Of a stretch of 64,000 bases of DNA, positions 26,394 to 36,200 are shown piece by piece. Source of the DNA: CAYOZN01 sp964408455 (GTDB taxonomy: Bacteria > Planctomycetota > Phycisphaerae > UBA1845 > UTPLA1); contig CAYOZN010000019.1 in assembly GCA_964408455.1 (NCBI GenBank), positions 1 to 64,000 on the forward strand, given 5' to 3'. The translations under genes and the position numbers were made by a program. The notes beneath the pieces are model-generated. The model ran no database searches and was not told the DNA's origin. It worked only from the letters and a program-made list of their open reading frames with translations. Numbering within the stretch: the stretch's first letter is position 1; each line of letters begins with the position of its first letter.

Positions 26394-26887
26394 GGCGACT
26401 GGCTCCGCAGGCGATCGGCGATGCGCTCGCCGACTTGCATCAGCAGCTCGCGCTGGGCGGGGGTGAACTCGTGTTCCTCGGGCCGGGCGATGCCGATGGT
26501 GCCGCGCAGCTCGCCATCGACCAGCATGGGGGCGGCGATGGAGCCGGCCATCTGCGTCTGCCGTGCCGCCGGTTTGGCAGTGCCCGATTCGTCGGTCTGG
26601 AGGTTGCAGACCTGCACGCATTCGCGCCGCTCGGCCGCCAGACCGGCCATGCCCTTGCCGATGGGGATGCGGCGGACGCGGTCGAGAATTGCCTCTGGGA
26701 TGTTTCGCGAAGCGCAGAGCTCGAGCAGACTCGTAGCGGCGTCGAGGCGATGGATGGTGCCGGTCACGCAGTCGAAATGGCGGAGGACTGCATCGAGCAC
26801 CAGCGGCAGCCGATCGGCGGCGGGGCCGGGGCTGTCGAGAATCTGCTGTAACTCGTCAATCAGCGGTGCACTTGGCTTGTCACTCAT
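26390..26887 (-). CDS. GAF-domain protein (165 aa)
   Basis: Nearly the whole protein is one GAF domain, a small-ligand-binding or signalling fold. Typical elements are SLLELCASRNIPEAILDRVRRIPIGKGMAGLAAERRE and, later, SIAAPMLVDGELRGTIGIARPEEHEF, read in pieces. A short helix (about residues 1-30) precedes the domain. There is no output domain, so it probably works with a partner. It overlaps by four bases with both neighbours (D-amino-acid oxidase upstream, HAD hydrolase downstream), so the three are translationally coupled. The ligand cannot be told from sequence. Confidence 0.85.
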   Translation of the reverse strand: MSDKPSAPLIDELQQILDSPGPAADRLPLVLDAVLRHFDCVTGTIHRLDAATSLLELCASRNIPEAILDRVRRIPIGKGMAGLAAERRECVQVCNLQTDESGTAKPAARQTQMAGSIAAPMLVDGELRGTIGIARPEEHEFTPAQRELLMQVGERIADRLRSQSP

Positions 26888-27912
26888 GACGTCACCGTGC
26901 GGACCAGGCGGACGACTTCGTCGGCGCAGCCCCAGGAGAGCGTGACGCCGGCGCCGCCGTGCCCGTAGTTGTGTATCACGCGGATGCCGCCGGGCTTGGG
27001 CTCATCCGCAAGGCGAACGCGTGCATCGTCCCCGCCGACGCCGCGCGCAGGCCGCAGGCCGGCCTTGCGGGCGAGCACGGTGCGGGCGAGATCCTGCCAG
27101 CCCGGCACGCCGCAGTTGCGAAGCAGCGCCCGGCAGCGGTCGATAATGCCCGCCAGCGCTGCGTCGGTGGTTTCCTCCGTCCATTCGCCAGCTTCGTAGG
27201 TGCCGCCGAGGACGATGTATCGCTCGAAGGGGAAGACATAGGCCATCACATCGCCGCGCCGCTGGTCGAGAAGGCACTCGTTGAGACCGATCTCGTTGGC
27301 GACGTGGAGGATCTGCCCGCGGACGGGATGAACCAGTTCGTCATCCACCAGCTTTCGAGCGCCCAGGCCCGTGCAGTTTATCACCAGGTGATGCTGTTCG
27401 CCTTCAAGATCGGCCAGGCTGCTGATGGATCGCGTGTCGATTGCGCCGCCGAGTTCGCGCGTGAAGCGATTTTCGAGCCAGGGCATGAAGCGCTTCATGT
27501 CCATGCGCGGGACGCGGGCCTCGTAGCCGTCGGCATAGTCGGCGGGGCAGTCGTCGATCCGGCGAAAATCCTTCACGATTGCGCCCCACCACGGGGCCAC
27601 CGATTGCGGCTCGTAGAAAAACTCGCGCAGCGGCGCCATCGACACGCCGCTATCCGGATGGTCGCGCGCGATCTGCTCGAAGCGTGCGAAGGCGGCGCGA
27701 CCCCACTCGATGACGCGGGCATCGCCGCTGAGTCGATGGGGCGAGAAGACGGCGGCGGCGCGATCGGAGGTGACGTGCGGCGTGCGGGCGGCGGCGATGA
27801 TGTTGGCGTCGATGCCCACCTCGCGCAGGCGGATGGCGGTCGTCAGGCCGATGACGCCGGCGCCGATGACGAGGGCCGGGGTGCGTGGCGGATCGGAGCG
27901 TTGCTGTTGCAT
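26884..27912 (-). CDS. FAD-dependent D-amino-acid oxidase family protein (342 aa)
   Basis: The product should oxidatively deaminate D-amino acids, giving the 2-oxo acid, ammonia and hydrogen peroxide. The N-terminus has the dinucleotide motif ALVIGAGVIGLTTAIRLRE. Other family features are NCTGLGARKLVDDE, HPVRGQILHV, the FERYIVLGGTYEAGEW strand, GLRPARGVGGDDARV with the substrate-binding Arg, and the C-terminal HNYGHGGAGVTLSWGCA that contacts FAD. I chose the ATG at 27912; a TTG thirteen codons upstream is possible. It heads a four-gene unit. It could recycle D-Ala or D-Glu from wall turnover; this role is inferred. Confidence 0.9.
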   Translation of the reverse strand: MQQQRSDPPRTPALVIGAGVIGLTTAIRLREVGIDANIIAAARTPHVTSDRAAAVFSPHRLSGDARVIEWGRAAFARFEQIARDHPDSGVSMAPLREFFYEPQSVAPWWGAIVKDFRRIDDCPADYADGYEARVPRMDMKRFMPWLENRFTRELGGAIDTRSISSLADLEGEQHHLVINCTGLGARKLVDDELVHPVRGQILHVANEIGLNECLLDQRRGDVMAYVFPFERYIVLGGTYEAGEWTEETTDAALAGIIDRCRALLRNCGVPGWQDLARTVLARKAGLRPARGVGGDDARVRLADEPKPGGIRVIHNYGHGGAGVTLSWGCADEVVRLVRTVTS

Positions 27913-28023
27913 GAGACGCCCAGTCTGCACCTGCGCGGCATGCAATGTCAATGACAGTCCGCCGCGGCGGGCAGGGCGCGAGCCGCCAATTGCCGCCGCG
28001 GGCCGGCGTGCGGCGTCGCAGGG

Positions 28024-28710
28024 CTAATTGCGTTGACCGCCGAAGACGCGAAGCGCGAAATATAGGAAAGTAACAATGGCGGTTACGGTGGCCGCCACGT
28101 ATGTCATGGCGGCGGCGTTCAAGACCTTGCCGACGATGGGGTCTTCCTGGGCCGTGACCATGCCGTGGTCGAGCAACACGCGGCGCGCGCGGGTGGAGGC
28201 GTTGAACTCGACCGGCAGGTTGACGAACTGGAACAGGACCGTGCCGCCGAACACGATGACGCCGATGACCGCCAGTTGAAAGAACTGGAGGAACATTCCG
28301 GCGATGATCAGGATGATCGCGATATTGGGTCCGTACATGGCCATGGGCACGAGGCCGTTGCGAATGACCAGCGGACCATAGCGGTGGGCATCCTGAAGGG
28401 CGTGGCCGGCTTCGTGGGCGGCGATGCCGAGGGCGGCGAGGGTGCGGCCGTGGTAGACCTCGGGACTGAGGCGCAGCACCTTGGAGCGCGGGTCGTAGTG
28501 ATCGCCCAGGTAGGTGCGCACGGGCTCGACGGCGACGTGGTGAAGGCCGTTGGCGCTGAGAATGCGCTCGGCGGCCTGAGCGCCGGTCAGGCCGCTGCGC
28601 GGGGCGTACTCCTTGCCGCGGGCATAGGCCGAGGACACTTTCCATTGGGCCCACATCGCAAGAAGAATGGTGGGACCAATCAGGATGAAATACAGCGGAT
28701 CGAAGATCAT
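28024..28710 (-). CDS. YugP-like membrane zinc metallopeptidase (228 aa)
   Basis: This is a membrane-embedded metallopeptidase of the YugP/DUF2-type family. The first membrane helix (about residues 7-23) is followed by a periplasmic or cytoplasmic domain with HEAGH (His99, Glu100, His103) inside LGIAAHEAGHALQDA. Three further hydrophobic segments follow (about 125-147, 148-165 and 205-225). The conserved VNLPVEFNASTRAR between them supplies the third ligand Glu and a downstream Arg in this family. Length and order are normal. The substrate is unknown. It is a single gene, 110 bases downstream of the oxidase unit's first gene on the same strand. Confidence 0.92.
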   Translation of the reverse strand: MIFDPLYFILIGPTILLAMWAQWKVSSAYARGKEYAPRSGLTGAQAAERILSANGLHHVAVEPVRTYLGDHYDPRSKVLRLSPEVYHGRTLAALGIAAHEAGHALQDAHRYGPLVIRNGLVPMAMYGPNIAIILIIAGMFLQFFQLAVIGVIVFGGTVLFQFVNLPVEFNASTRARRVLLDHGMVTAQEDPIVGKVLNAAAMTYVAATVTAIVTFLYFALRVFGGQRN

Positions 28711-28929
28711 GGACTGACACAGCCTCTCATGTTGGCGGCCCCGCCGGAACCACGTCCGGCATTACGCGATGGCCGCTCAACAAACTATGACGAACCGGAA
28801 CCGCCGCCGCCGGTTCCAAATTTCCGCCATTTCTGGAATGAACCGCAAACCGACGAACGCGGCAGCGCGGGCGCGCACGGCACACGCCGGGGACATTGTT
28901 CGCCGGCGGGGCGCGGGATCGTAGGCGCG

Positions 28930-29595
28930 CTACTGGGCCTCGGCCAGTCCCTCGCGAATGGCGAAGCGGGCCAGGTCAACGCGGTCGTGAATATCGAGCT
29001 TTTTCATCAGGCGCGTGGTGTGGTGGTCGATGGTCTTCACGCTGAGATTGGTGAGGAGGGCGATCTCTTTTTTGCCCTTGCCCTTGGCGATGTAATAGAG
29101 GACTTCGAGTTCCCGCCGGCTGAGGGTAGACATGCGGGATGTCTGCTGCTGGGGCTTCAGGCAGATGCGGTTTTCGTCGACGACGATCCGAGCCTGCACC
29201 GCCTCGGAATAGCTCACGCCACCGTTCATCACTTCTCGAATGCCGCGAATCAGACGCTCGGGCGGTTCGAACTTGGTGAGATATCCGTGGGCATTCGCCG
29301 CCAGGGCCTGTTCGATGTAGATGTCGTTGGTGAATGCGCTGAGAAAGATCAGCCGCGTCTCGCGGACCGAGCTGAGAATCTGGTTTGCGGCTTCGAATGC
29401 GAACGTGCCCGGCATGTCGATGTCGAGCAGAACCACGTCGGGGCGGAGCTGCCGGGCGGCGTCCACGGCGTCGTCGGTGGTGCCTGCCTGGCCGACGACT
29501 TGAAAGTCCACTTCGCGGTTGAGCCGTTCGGCGAACGCGTCGCGCACGAGCGTCTGATCCTCGGCCACCAGGATGCGGACCTGACCGGTGCTCAT
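28930..29595 (-). CDS. NarL/LuxR-family response regulator (221 aa)
   Basis: An N-terminal receiver domain (about residues 7-125) carries the acid pocket ILVAEDQTLVR, the phosphoacceptor Asp in VVLLDIDMPG, the Ser/Thr in IFLSAF and the Lys in YLTKFE. A C-terminal LuxR-type helix-turn-helix (about 155-215) has LSRRELEVLYYIAKGKGKKEIA and LSVKTIDHH. It should be a DNA-binding transcription regulator. The ATG at 29595 overlaps the stop of the giant kinase by four bases, so it is very probably that kinase's cognate regulator. A longer upstream frame lies inside the kinase gene and is not coding. Confidence 0.93.
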   Translation of the reverse strand: MSTGQVRILVAEDQTLVRDAFAERLNREVDFQVVGQAGTTDDAVDAARQLRPDVVLLDIDMPGTFAFEAANQILSSVRETRLIFLSAFTNDIYIEQALAANAHGYLTKFEPPERLIRGIREVMNGGVSYSEAVQARIVVDENRICLKPQQQTSRMSTLSRRELEVLYYIAKGKGKKEIALLTNLSVKTIDHHTTRLMKKLDIHDRVDLARFAIREGLAEAQ

Positions 29596-32500
29596 GCGGG
29601 CGTCTCCGCGTTGCCGGGCGTACGCAGGAGGCGCTCGACGGTGTTGGCCAGCTCTGACATCTGGAAGGGCTTTCGAAGCAGATAGCACCGTTCGAGACCG
29701 TAACGTCGCATGTTGAGCGCGAGCGTGCTTGCCAGCACGATCAACGGTGTGTTCAGCGGGATCTTCCCGATGACCTCTTCAAGCTCGGTGGTGCTGGCGG
29801 CGCCCTGATCGAGGTCGATGACCATGAGCTGCCGCTTGTCGCGAGCAATGCCCAGCGACGTGATGGCCTCGGAGAAGGAGCCGAAGGGGGAAACATCGTA
29901 TCCGCGGGTGCGGAGAGTCGATGTAATGATCGATCGCACGTGGCGGTTCGCCTCGATGACGGTGATGTGCACGGTCGGCTGATCGTGAACGGGTTCCTGC
30001 GCGGCAATCCTCATGGGTTCGCATGTTGGAAGGGTGATCTGGATGGTCGTGCCCACGCCGCACCGGGACTCGATCTCGACGCAGCCTCGCATATCTTCGA
30101 CGATGCTCATGACGATGGAGAGGCCGAGGCCCGAGCCCTCGCCCCTGGGCTTGGTGGTGAAAAACGGCTCGAAGGCGCGGGCCCGGACGGTGTCGCTCAT
30201 GCCGCAGCCTTCGTCCTGCACGCTGAGCATGATGCGCTGTTGCGGGGAGGAGTCAGTGCCGGGAGTGTCCAGGCGGCGGATGCTGATGGTGGCGCGGCCG
30301 CCATCGGGCATGGCATCTCGGGCATTGGAGATCACGTTCATCAGGAGCTGCTGCAACTGCCCTGCATCGGCGAGGACCCAGACGTCTTCTTCCGGGAGGT
30401 TCTGCCGGAGCCGGACGCGGGCCGGCAGCAGGCGCGACAGCAGGGAGAGGTTTTCGCGGACGATGCGGCAAAGGTTCTGCGGCGACTTCTGAGTTACGCC
30501 GCGGTGGGTGAACGTCAACAGCGAGTTTGTCACGTCTCGAGCTTCGCGCGCCGTCTGCTCGAGCTTTTCGAGCGTGCGGATGGCGGCGTGATTCCGGGGA
30601 AGCGAGCCCTTTGCGAGGTCGGCATAGGTGAAGATGGCGGCGAGCAGATTGCCGAAATCGTGGGCGATGCCGCTGGCGAGGGTGCCGATGGCCTCCATCT
30701 TTTGCGACTGTCGGAGGCGGTCTTCCAGTTTTTCGCGGTGCTTTTCGTTTTCGATTCGTTCGCTGACATCGCGATTGACCGATACGGCGCCGATGATGCG
30801 ACCGGACTCATCGGTCATGGGCACGCAGACGACTTCGCATGTGCCGGCGGCGCCGCCCTTTCGAATGAAGGGGACCAGCCCCGACCAGCGGCCGTCGCGG
30901 GCGAGCTGGCGGCGAAAGGCCCGGGTCAGTTCCGGTCCCAGTTCCGGCGGGTTTAGCATCTCCGGGCATTTGCCCAGCACCTCTGCTTCCGAGTAGCCGA
31001 AGATGCGTTCGGCGCCGCGGTTCCAGCCGATGATGCGATTTTCGGCGTCGGTGAGCACGACGCCGTCGTACATGTTGTCGAAGACCTGGGCCTGCCGGCG
31101 GAGCCGTTCCTCCGCTTCCTTTCGTCCGGAGATATCGTTTAAGGAGCCCGCCATGCGCAGAGGCCTGCCGTGTTCGTCCCAGATGGCCTGGCCGCGGGCG
31201 ACAAACCAGCGGTATTCGCCGCTGCGTGTTTTCAACCGGTACTCAATCTCGTACGGAATGCGGCGCTCCAGATGATCTTCGAGCGCTTTCATCACGTGGG
31301 GTGCGTCTTCCGGGTGGAGCAGGGCGGTCCACGATCCGAGTTTGTCGGGAAATTCCTCCTCTGAGAAGCCGAGGATTTCCTTGAACCTGGGCGAGTAATA
31401 CACCGGCGTATCGGGCGAATGCCACGGCAGATCGGGAACGATGGTGCCATCCCAGAGACCGTCGCTGGCGCCGCGGGCCATCAGTTCAAGGCGCGTCAGG
31501 CTCTCGCGGAGCTCGCGCTCGGCGCGCACGAGCGCGGTGATGTTGGTGGCCATTCCCAGGATGTGCAATTCGCCATTGGCGCGGCGGATGGGCTTCTTGA
31601 CGACGGTGTACCACAAGTCATCGCCGGCCGGCGAGTGGCGCTCGATCGTCTCGATCTGGCCGCCGGTTTCGAGAACGCGGCGGTCTCCGCATTCGTATGA
31701 TTCAACGTCGCCGACATTGACGTTGAATTCGCCGACGCGGCGGCCCAGTACGTCGCTCTCGGAGAGGCCGTAGGAATCGAGGAAGGCGCGGTTGGCGAAG
31801 ACCATGCGGCAGTCTGCGTCCTTCTCGAAAATGAGCGCGGGCGATGTGTCCAGCACCTGCTGCAGGTAGGCGCGCGTTTCTTCCAGGGCGGAGGTCCGCT
31901 CGGCGATGCGCCGCTCGAGTTCGGCATTCGAAAGCTGAAGGGCATGCTCCGCCCGCTTTCGGTCGCTGATGTCGTGTGCAATGCCCAGTACGCCGATGAC
32001 GTCGCCGCGATGATTGAAGCGGGGAAACTTGTTGATCAGCAGCGTGTGCTCGGTGCCGTCGGGCGATCGGATGACTTCTTCGTAGCTGTGCGACTGGCGC
32101 GATTCGATGACGCGTCGATCGATTTCCCGCAGGCGTTCGGCCTGTTCGCGCGGGAAAAGTTCGCCATCGGTGGCGCCGACGATGTCGGCGCCAAGGAGGG
32201 CGGAGTCTGCCGGGTTCGTCAGTACGTAGCGGCCTTCGAGGTCCTTGGCGAAGATATGATCGCTCGCGCCGTCAATGATCGCGCGGAGCAGCTGCTGCTT
32301 TTCCTCGAGCTCGCGTTCCATCCGCTTGCGCTCGGTGATGTCGGTCGAGACGCCGAGCACATGCGTGATGAGCCCGCGCGAGTCGCGCAGGGGGCGCTTG
32401 ATGGATTGGAGTATGCGAATCTCGCCCGTCCGCGTGGTGAAGGCCTCTTCCTGAATCGTGAGCTCGCGACCCTCCTGGAACAGCTGTGCATCCTGTTCCT

Positions 32501-35500
32501 GAAACCGGCGCACCTCGTCCGGGTTGGATATGATCTCGGCGTCGGTCCTGCCGAGAATGGCATCGCGCGAGAGTCCGCAGGAATCGGCCGCGGCCTTGTT
32601 GGCGAGCGTGTAGCGGCCCTCGCGATCCTTGACGAAGACGATGCAGGGATTGGAATCAATAACCTGCTGAAGCAGATCGCGCTGACGCTCGGCCTCGCGC
32701 TCGGCGATCTTACGCTCCGACAGGTCCGTGAAGCTGCCGACCGAACCGGTAATCCGGCCAGCGTCATCGCGCACGGGGGCCAGCTCATCGCGAATCCAGA
32801 CGTAATGTCCGTCGGCATGGCGGCAGCGGTATTCGGCTCGCGCAGGCTTGCCGGCTTCGACTTTGCGATAAAGCGCGGCGGCCGCGTCGGTATCGGCAGG
32901 ATGAATTCGCTTTGCCCAGAAGGCGGCGTCTGCGTAGAACTGATCCGGCTCGTAGCCCATCAGATTGCGCACGTTCTCGCCGATGAAGGTCGTCGGATGG
33001 GCAGGCGCGGGGCCGCAGCTGTACGTGACGGCCGGGCTGGAGGCGATAAGCATGGCGAGCTGCTGCTTGGTGCGCACCAGCTCCTCTTCGGCGCGCTTGC
33101 GATCGGTGATGTCGTCGGCGATGGAAATGATGCAATGTTCGCCGTTCAGATCGATGCGGCTGACGGTCAGCCGGCCGTGCCGCGATTCGCCGTCGCTGCG
33201 TCGGAATAGCGATTCCATGCTGGCCACGCGGCCGGTCGCGCGGAGCGACTCGATCATTCGCTGACGGTCGGCGGGCACGATCCACATTTCGGTGGTAACC
33301 GACGGCTTGTTCACGACCTGTTCGCGGGCGTAGCCGGTCATGGCAAAGAACGCGTCGTTCGCATCGAGGCATACGCTGTCGCGAAGGCGCGTCAGGACCA
33401 TGGCGACGGGGCTGGAATGGAAGGCGCTTGCAAAACGCTCCTCCGATTCGCGGAGAGCGGTCTCGATGCGAGACCGCTCGGCAATGTTCGATCGCAGCGT
33501 TTCGTTGGCCTGCTCGAGTTCGGATGTGCGCAGCGCGACGGCCGATTCAAGTTCTTCGCGAATGGCACGCTCGGTGGCTTCCATGCGCTTTTCGGCGGTG
33601 ATATCCACCATCAGGCCCTGAAGCATGCGTCGGCCGTTACTACCGTCCGATGGGCTGACGATGTTCTTGAACCAGCGGACTTCTCCGCTTGCGGCGCGCA
33701 GGCGATGCTCGACGACTGCCGGGCCTGCGTCGCCGTTGGTGCTGGTGATGGCCTTGCGGAGGGCGGGCAGGTCTTCCTTGGGCACCTGGCGGGGCAGGAA
33801 ATCGGCGCGGTGCCAGTCGTCCGGCGCGTGGCCCACGAGGCTTCGTGTCTGCGGCCCGACATAGACGAAGCGGCCCTGTTCGGGATCGGCCTCCCATGGA
33901 ATCACGCGAATGGACTCGACGAGGGATCGATGCCGGCGCTCGCTGTGTTCAATCTGACGCCGGTACTCCCGCCGCTTACGCAGCAGCCAGAACACACCGC
34001 CCAGGCCCAGAAGCGAAGCGCCGGAGGCCGACACAATGAACCCGCGCGTGGCCCAGTAGGGCGGCACAATCACCAGGCGCGCAGTGGCAACATCGCTGAC
34101 AGCGCCGTCGGCGTTGCGTCCGCGCGCCGCCACGGTGTAGCTGCCGGCCGGCAGCCGCGGAAGTCGAACGCGGTTTTCGCGCGTCCAGTCGGACCATTCG
34201 GGCTCCCGCTCGACGATGCGGTGCTGGTATTCGATGCCCACGGCGCTGCGGCGGCCGATCGCGCGAATATCGGCGATGAGCGCCTGGTTACTCAGGTCCG
34301 CTTCCACCGCGTCGCGGCCGGCCTGACGCTGGGGGCCATTGATGCTCCAGAGGTCGATCTCAATGCCCGGCTTGATCTCTGTGTACCGAACGCGATCCAC
34401 CTGAACGCGCGCGACACCGTTGGTCGTGCCGACGAGCAGGCACGATTCGGAAATGAAGGCGAGGCCGCGCACATCGCGGCTGGGAAGACCGTCTTCCATG
34501 GTGATGCGCGGAAGCCGGTTCTCCTCGACGCGGACGATGCCGTTGTCGGTACCGGCCCAGACGTGCTTCTTTTCGGGGGATACCACGATGGTGTGCACGC
34601 GGCCGGTCTGCTCGAACCGGCGCAATTCCTTGCGTTCGCGGGGCGAGATCATCAGGATGGAATCGGTCGTACCGGCGCACATGGTGCCGCCGGTCGTCTC
34701 GGCGAGGGCCACGATCGGGCGATCCAGCTGCATGGACTGCCATTCATCGCCCTCTTTCCACGCCAGCCCGCGATCGGTTCCGGCGAACAGCGTGCCCGTG
34801 CGATCAAAGACAAGAGACTGCACGCGCGTGCCCGCATCGGAAGGCAGTTCGAGCTTCTCAAAATAGCGATCACGCAGGACGAACAACCCCTCGGAACCGC
34901 CCACAAAAAGTTCGCCGGCAGGCGAAGTGATCATGCATTCGACCACGGTGCCGATGGGGATCGACTCGGGCGAATTGGAGGCTCGAATACCATCGCCCGT
35001 ATCGACCCACCAGTTGCCGGCCGAGTCGGCCGCGATATGCCGGGCCCGCAGACCGGCATCGACCGTTTCGGTACGTTCGGTATCGGGCACGTACCGATAC
35101 AGCCCGCGCAAGGTGCCGATCAGCACGGTGCCATCGGAACGGCGCTGGAGGAATTCGACGAAGGGATACAACAGTCCGTCGGCCTCGCCGTAGTGCACGA
35201 TCTCGCCCGAGCGAAGCAGATATGCGCCGCCGCCGAAAGTGCCGATCCAGGCCAGGCCCTCGCGATCGAATGCGATCGCGTGCACGTCGGTGTTGCCGAG
35301 GCCTTCGCGATAACCGATCTCAACGAACCGACCGTCGATCAGCTGAAACAGACCCTTCTCGGTGCCGACCCACAGGCGGGGCGTTCGCGTGGCATCGCCG
35401 TCGGCGCGGCGCTCTTCTGCGATGCAGTTGATCTCTTCGTTGTGCAGGCCCTGCTCCGGGCCGTAGCGCACCCAGCCGTTGCCTTCGCGCCGCAGCAGAC

Positions 35501-36200
35501 CAGGCTTTTTGCGCATGCCGACCCACAGCTGGTCATAGCTGTCTACGAAAAGCCGAGTCGCGCGGCCCTGCACTGGCACCTCGGGATGGTGGACAATTCC
35601 CGAATCTGCGATTTCGATGAGCCGGTCGGCATAGGCGATCCACAGCGAGCCATTCCAGTGAACCGCGTCTTCGACGCGCCAGCCTTCGGAGCCGGGAACC
35701 AGCCTGGCATCCGGTTCGCCGCTGATGATCTCGTAAAGGCCGTCTTCGGCGCAGGCGTAAAGGCGGCCGGGTTGCAGGTATCGAAGGCGTGGCACCGATC
35801 GCTGGTCGAGCGGCCTGGGGGCGAGAACGGGTTCGAGCGTGTCGACGTCCAGACCCATGACGCCGCCACCCGTTCCGATCCACAGCACGCCGCGTCCGTC
35901 TGCCACCACCGAGATGGAACCATGCCCCCAGCCCGGCGGAACGATGGCGGGCTGGCCCTTGCCGGTGGGGGCGGGGACCAGCTCGAAGCTGTTGGATTTG
36001 CACCGCCACACGCCATTCTCGGTTCCGAGCCAGATGATGCCGTCTTCGTCTTCGGTCAGATCGTAGACGATGACACCCTGAAGACCCTCGAATGCACTGA
36101 AGGGGCGCGTACCGGCGGCGGCAGGGCGCGCGACGTGCGCAACAAACGTGCACGCCAATAGCGCGACCGTCGAGATTCGAAGTCGGATGCGGTTCGTCAT
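29592..36200 (-). CDS. Giant hybrid sensor histidine kinase (2,202 aa)
   Basis: Domains, in order: signal peptide (1-29); two-component regulator beta-propeller blades (about 35-640; repeats such as IIWLGTENGVW and LWVGTEKGLF); Y_Y_Y domain (about 645-712); one membrane segment (718-738); eight PAS/PAC modules starting near 755, 917, 1047, 1177, 1304, 1446, 1576 and 1706; HisKA with the phosphoacceptor His in SGIAHDFGNL (about 1848); HATPase with NVISNARDAM, DEGCGM and GSGLGLSIV; and a degenerate receiver (about 2077-2195). The receiver keeps an Asp in VIDLD and a Lys in LLRKPF but has EAN where the acidic DD-E pocket is expected. The propeller is predicted to sense an extracytoplasmic ligand, often a glycan in related systems. 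It overlaps its regulator gene by four bases. Confidence 0.95.
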   Translation of the reverse strand: MTNRIRLRISTVALLACTFVAHVARPAAAGTRPFSAFEGLQGVIVYDLTEDEDGIIWLGTENGVWRCKSNSFELVPAPTGKGQPAIVPPGWGHGSISVVADGRGVLWIGTGGGVMGLDVDTLEPVLAPRPLDQRSVPRLRYLQPGRLYACAEDGLYEIISGEPDARLVPGSEGWRVEDAVHWNGSLWIAYADRLIEIADSGIVHHPEVPVQGRATRLFVDSYDQLWVGMRKKPGLLRREGNGWVRYGPEQGLHNEEINCIAEERRADGDATRTPRLWVGTEKGLFQLIDGRFVEIGYREGLGNTDVHAIAFDREGLAWIGTFGGGAYLLRSGEIVHYGEADGLLYPFVEFLQRRSDGTVLIGTLRGLYRYVPDTERTETVDAGLRARHIAADSAGNWWVDTGDGIRASNSPESIPIGTVVECMITSPAGELFVGGSEGLFVLRDRYFEKLELPSDAGTRVQSLVFDRTGTLFAGTDRGLAWKEGDEWQSMQLDRPIVALAETTGGTMCAGTTDSILMISPRERKELRRFEQTGRVHTIVVSPEKKHVWAGTDNGIVRVEENRLPRITMEDGLPSRDVRGLAFISESCLLVGTTNGVARVQVDRVRYTEIKPGIEIDLWSINGPQRQAGRDAVEADLSNQALIADIRAIGRRSAVGIEYQHRIVEREPEWSDWTRENRVRLPRLPAGSYTVAARGRNADGAVSDVATARLVIVPPYWATRGFIVSASGASLLGLGGVFWLLRKRREYRRQIEHSERRHRSLVESIRVIPWEADPEQGRFVYVGPQTRSLVGHAPDDWHRADFLPRQVPKEDLPALRKAITSTNGDAGPAVVEHRLRAASGEVRWFKNIVSPSDGSNGRRMLQGLMVDITAEKRMEATERAIREELESAVALRTSELEQANETLRSNIAERSRIETALRESEERFASAFHSSPVAMVLTRLRDSVCLDANDAFFAMTGYAREQVVNKPSVTTEMWIVPADRQRMIESLRATGRVASMESLFRRSDGESRHGRLTVSRIDLNGEHCIISIADDITDRKRAEEELVRTKQQLAMLIASSPAVTYSCGPAPAHPTTFIGENVRNLMGYEPDQFYADAAFWAKRIHPADTDAAAALYRKVEAGKPARAEYRCRHADGHYVWIRDELAPVRDDAGRITGSVGSFTDLSERKIAEREAERQRDLLQQVIDSNPCIVFVKDREGRYTLANKAAADSCGLSRDAILGRTDAEIISNPDEVRRFQEQDAQLFQEGRELTIQEEAFTTRTGEIRILQSIKRPLRDSRGLITHVLGVSTDITERKRMERELEEKQQLLRAIIDGASDHIFAKDLEGRYVLTNPADSALLGADIVGATDGELFPREQAERLREIDRRVIESRQSHSYEEVIRSPDGTEHTLLINKFPRFNHRGDVIGVLGIAHDISDRKRAEHALQLSNAELERRIAERTSALEETRAYLQQVLDTSPALIFEKDADCRMVFANRAFLDSYGLSESDVLGRRVGEFNVNVGDVESYECGDRRVLETGGQIETIERHSPAGDDLWYTVVKKPIRRANGELHILGMATNITALVRAERELRESLTRLELMARGASDGLWDGTIVPDLPWHSPDTPVYYSPRFKEILGFSEEEFPDKLGSWTALLHPEDAPHVMKALEDHLERRIPYEIEYRLKTRSGEYRWFVARGQAIWDEHGRPLRMAGSLNDISGRKEAEERLRRQAQVFDNMYDGVVLTDAENRIIGWNRGAERIFGYSEAEVLGKCPEMLNPPELGPELTRAFRRQLARDGRWSGLVPFIRKGGAAGTCEVVCVPMTDESGRIIGAVSVNRDVSERIENEKHREKLEDRLRQSQKMEAIGTLASGIAHDFGNLLAAIFTYADLAKGSLPRNHAAIRTLEKLEQTAREARDVTNSLLTFTHRGVTQKSPQNLCRIVRENLSLLSRLLPARVRLRQNLPEEDVWVLADAGQLQQLLMNVISNARDAMPDGGRATISIRRLDTPGTDSSPQQRIMLSVQDEGCGMSDTVRARAFEPFFTTKPRGEGSGLGLSIVMSIVEDMRGCVEIESRCGVGTTIQITLPTCEPMRIAAQEPVHDQPTVHITVIEANRHVRSIITSTLRTRGYDVSPFGSFSEAITSLGIARDKRQLMVIDLDQGAASTTELEEVIGKIPLNTPLIVLASTLALNMRRYGLERCYLLRKPFQMSELANTVERLLRTPGNAETPA

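Noticed and set aside
33417..36161. 914-codon plus-strand frame opposite the giant kinase
   Set aside because: The opposite strand has clear propeller and PAS repeats; the plus frame has none and is His/Ala/Arg-rich.
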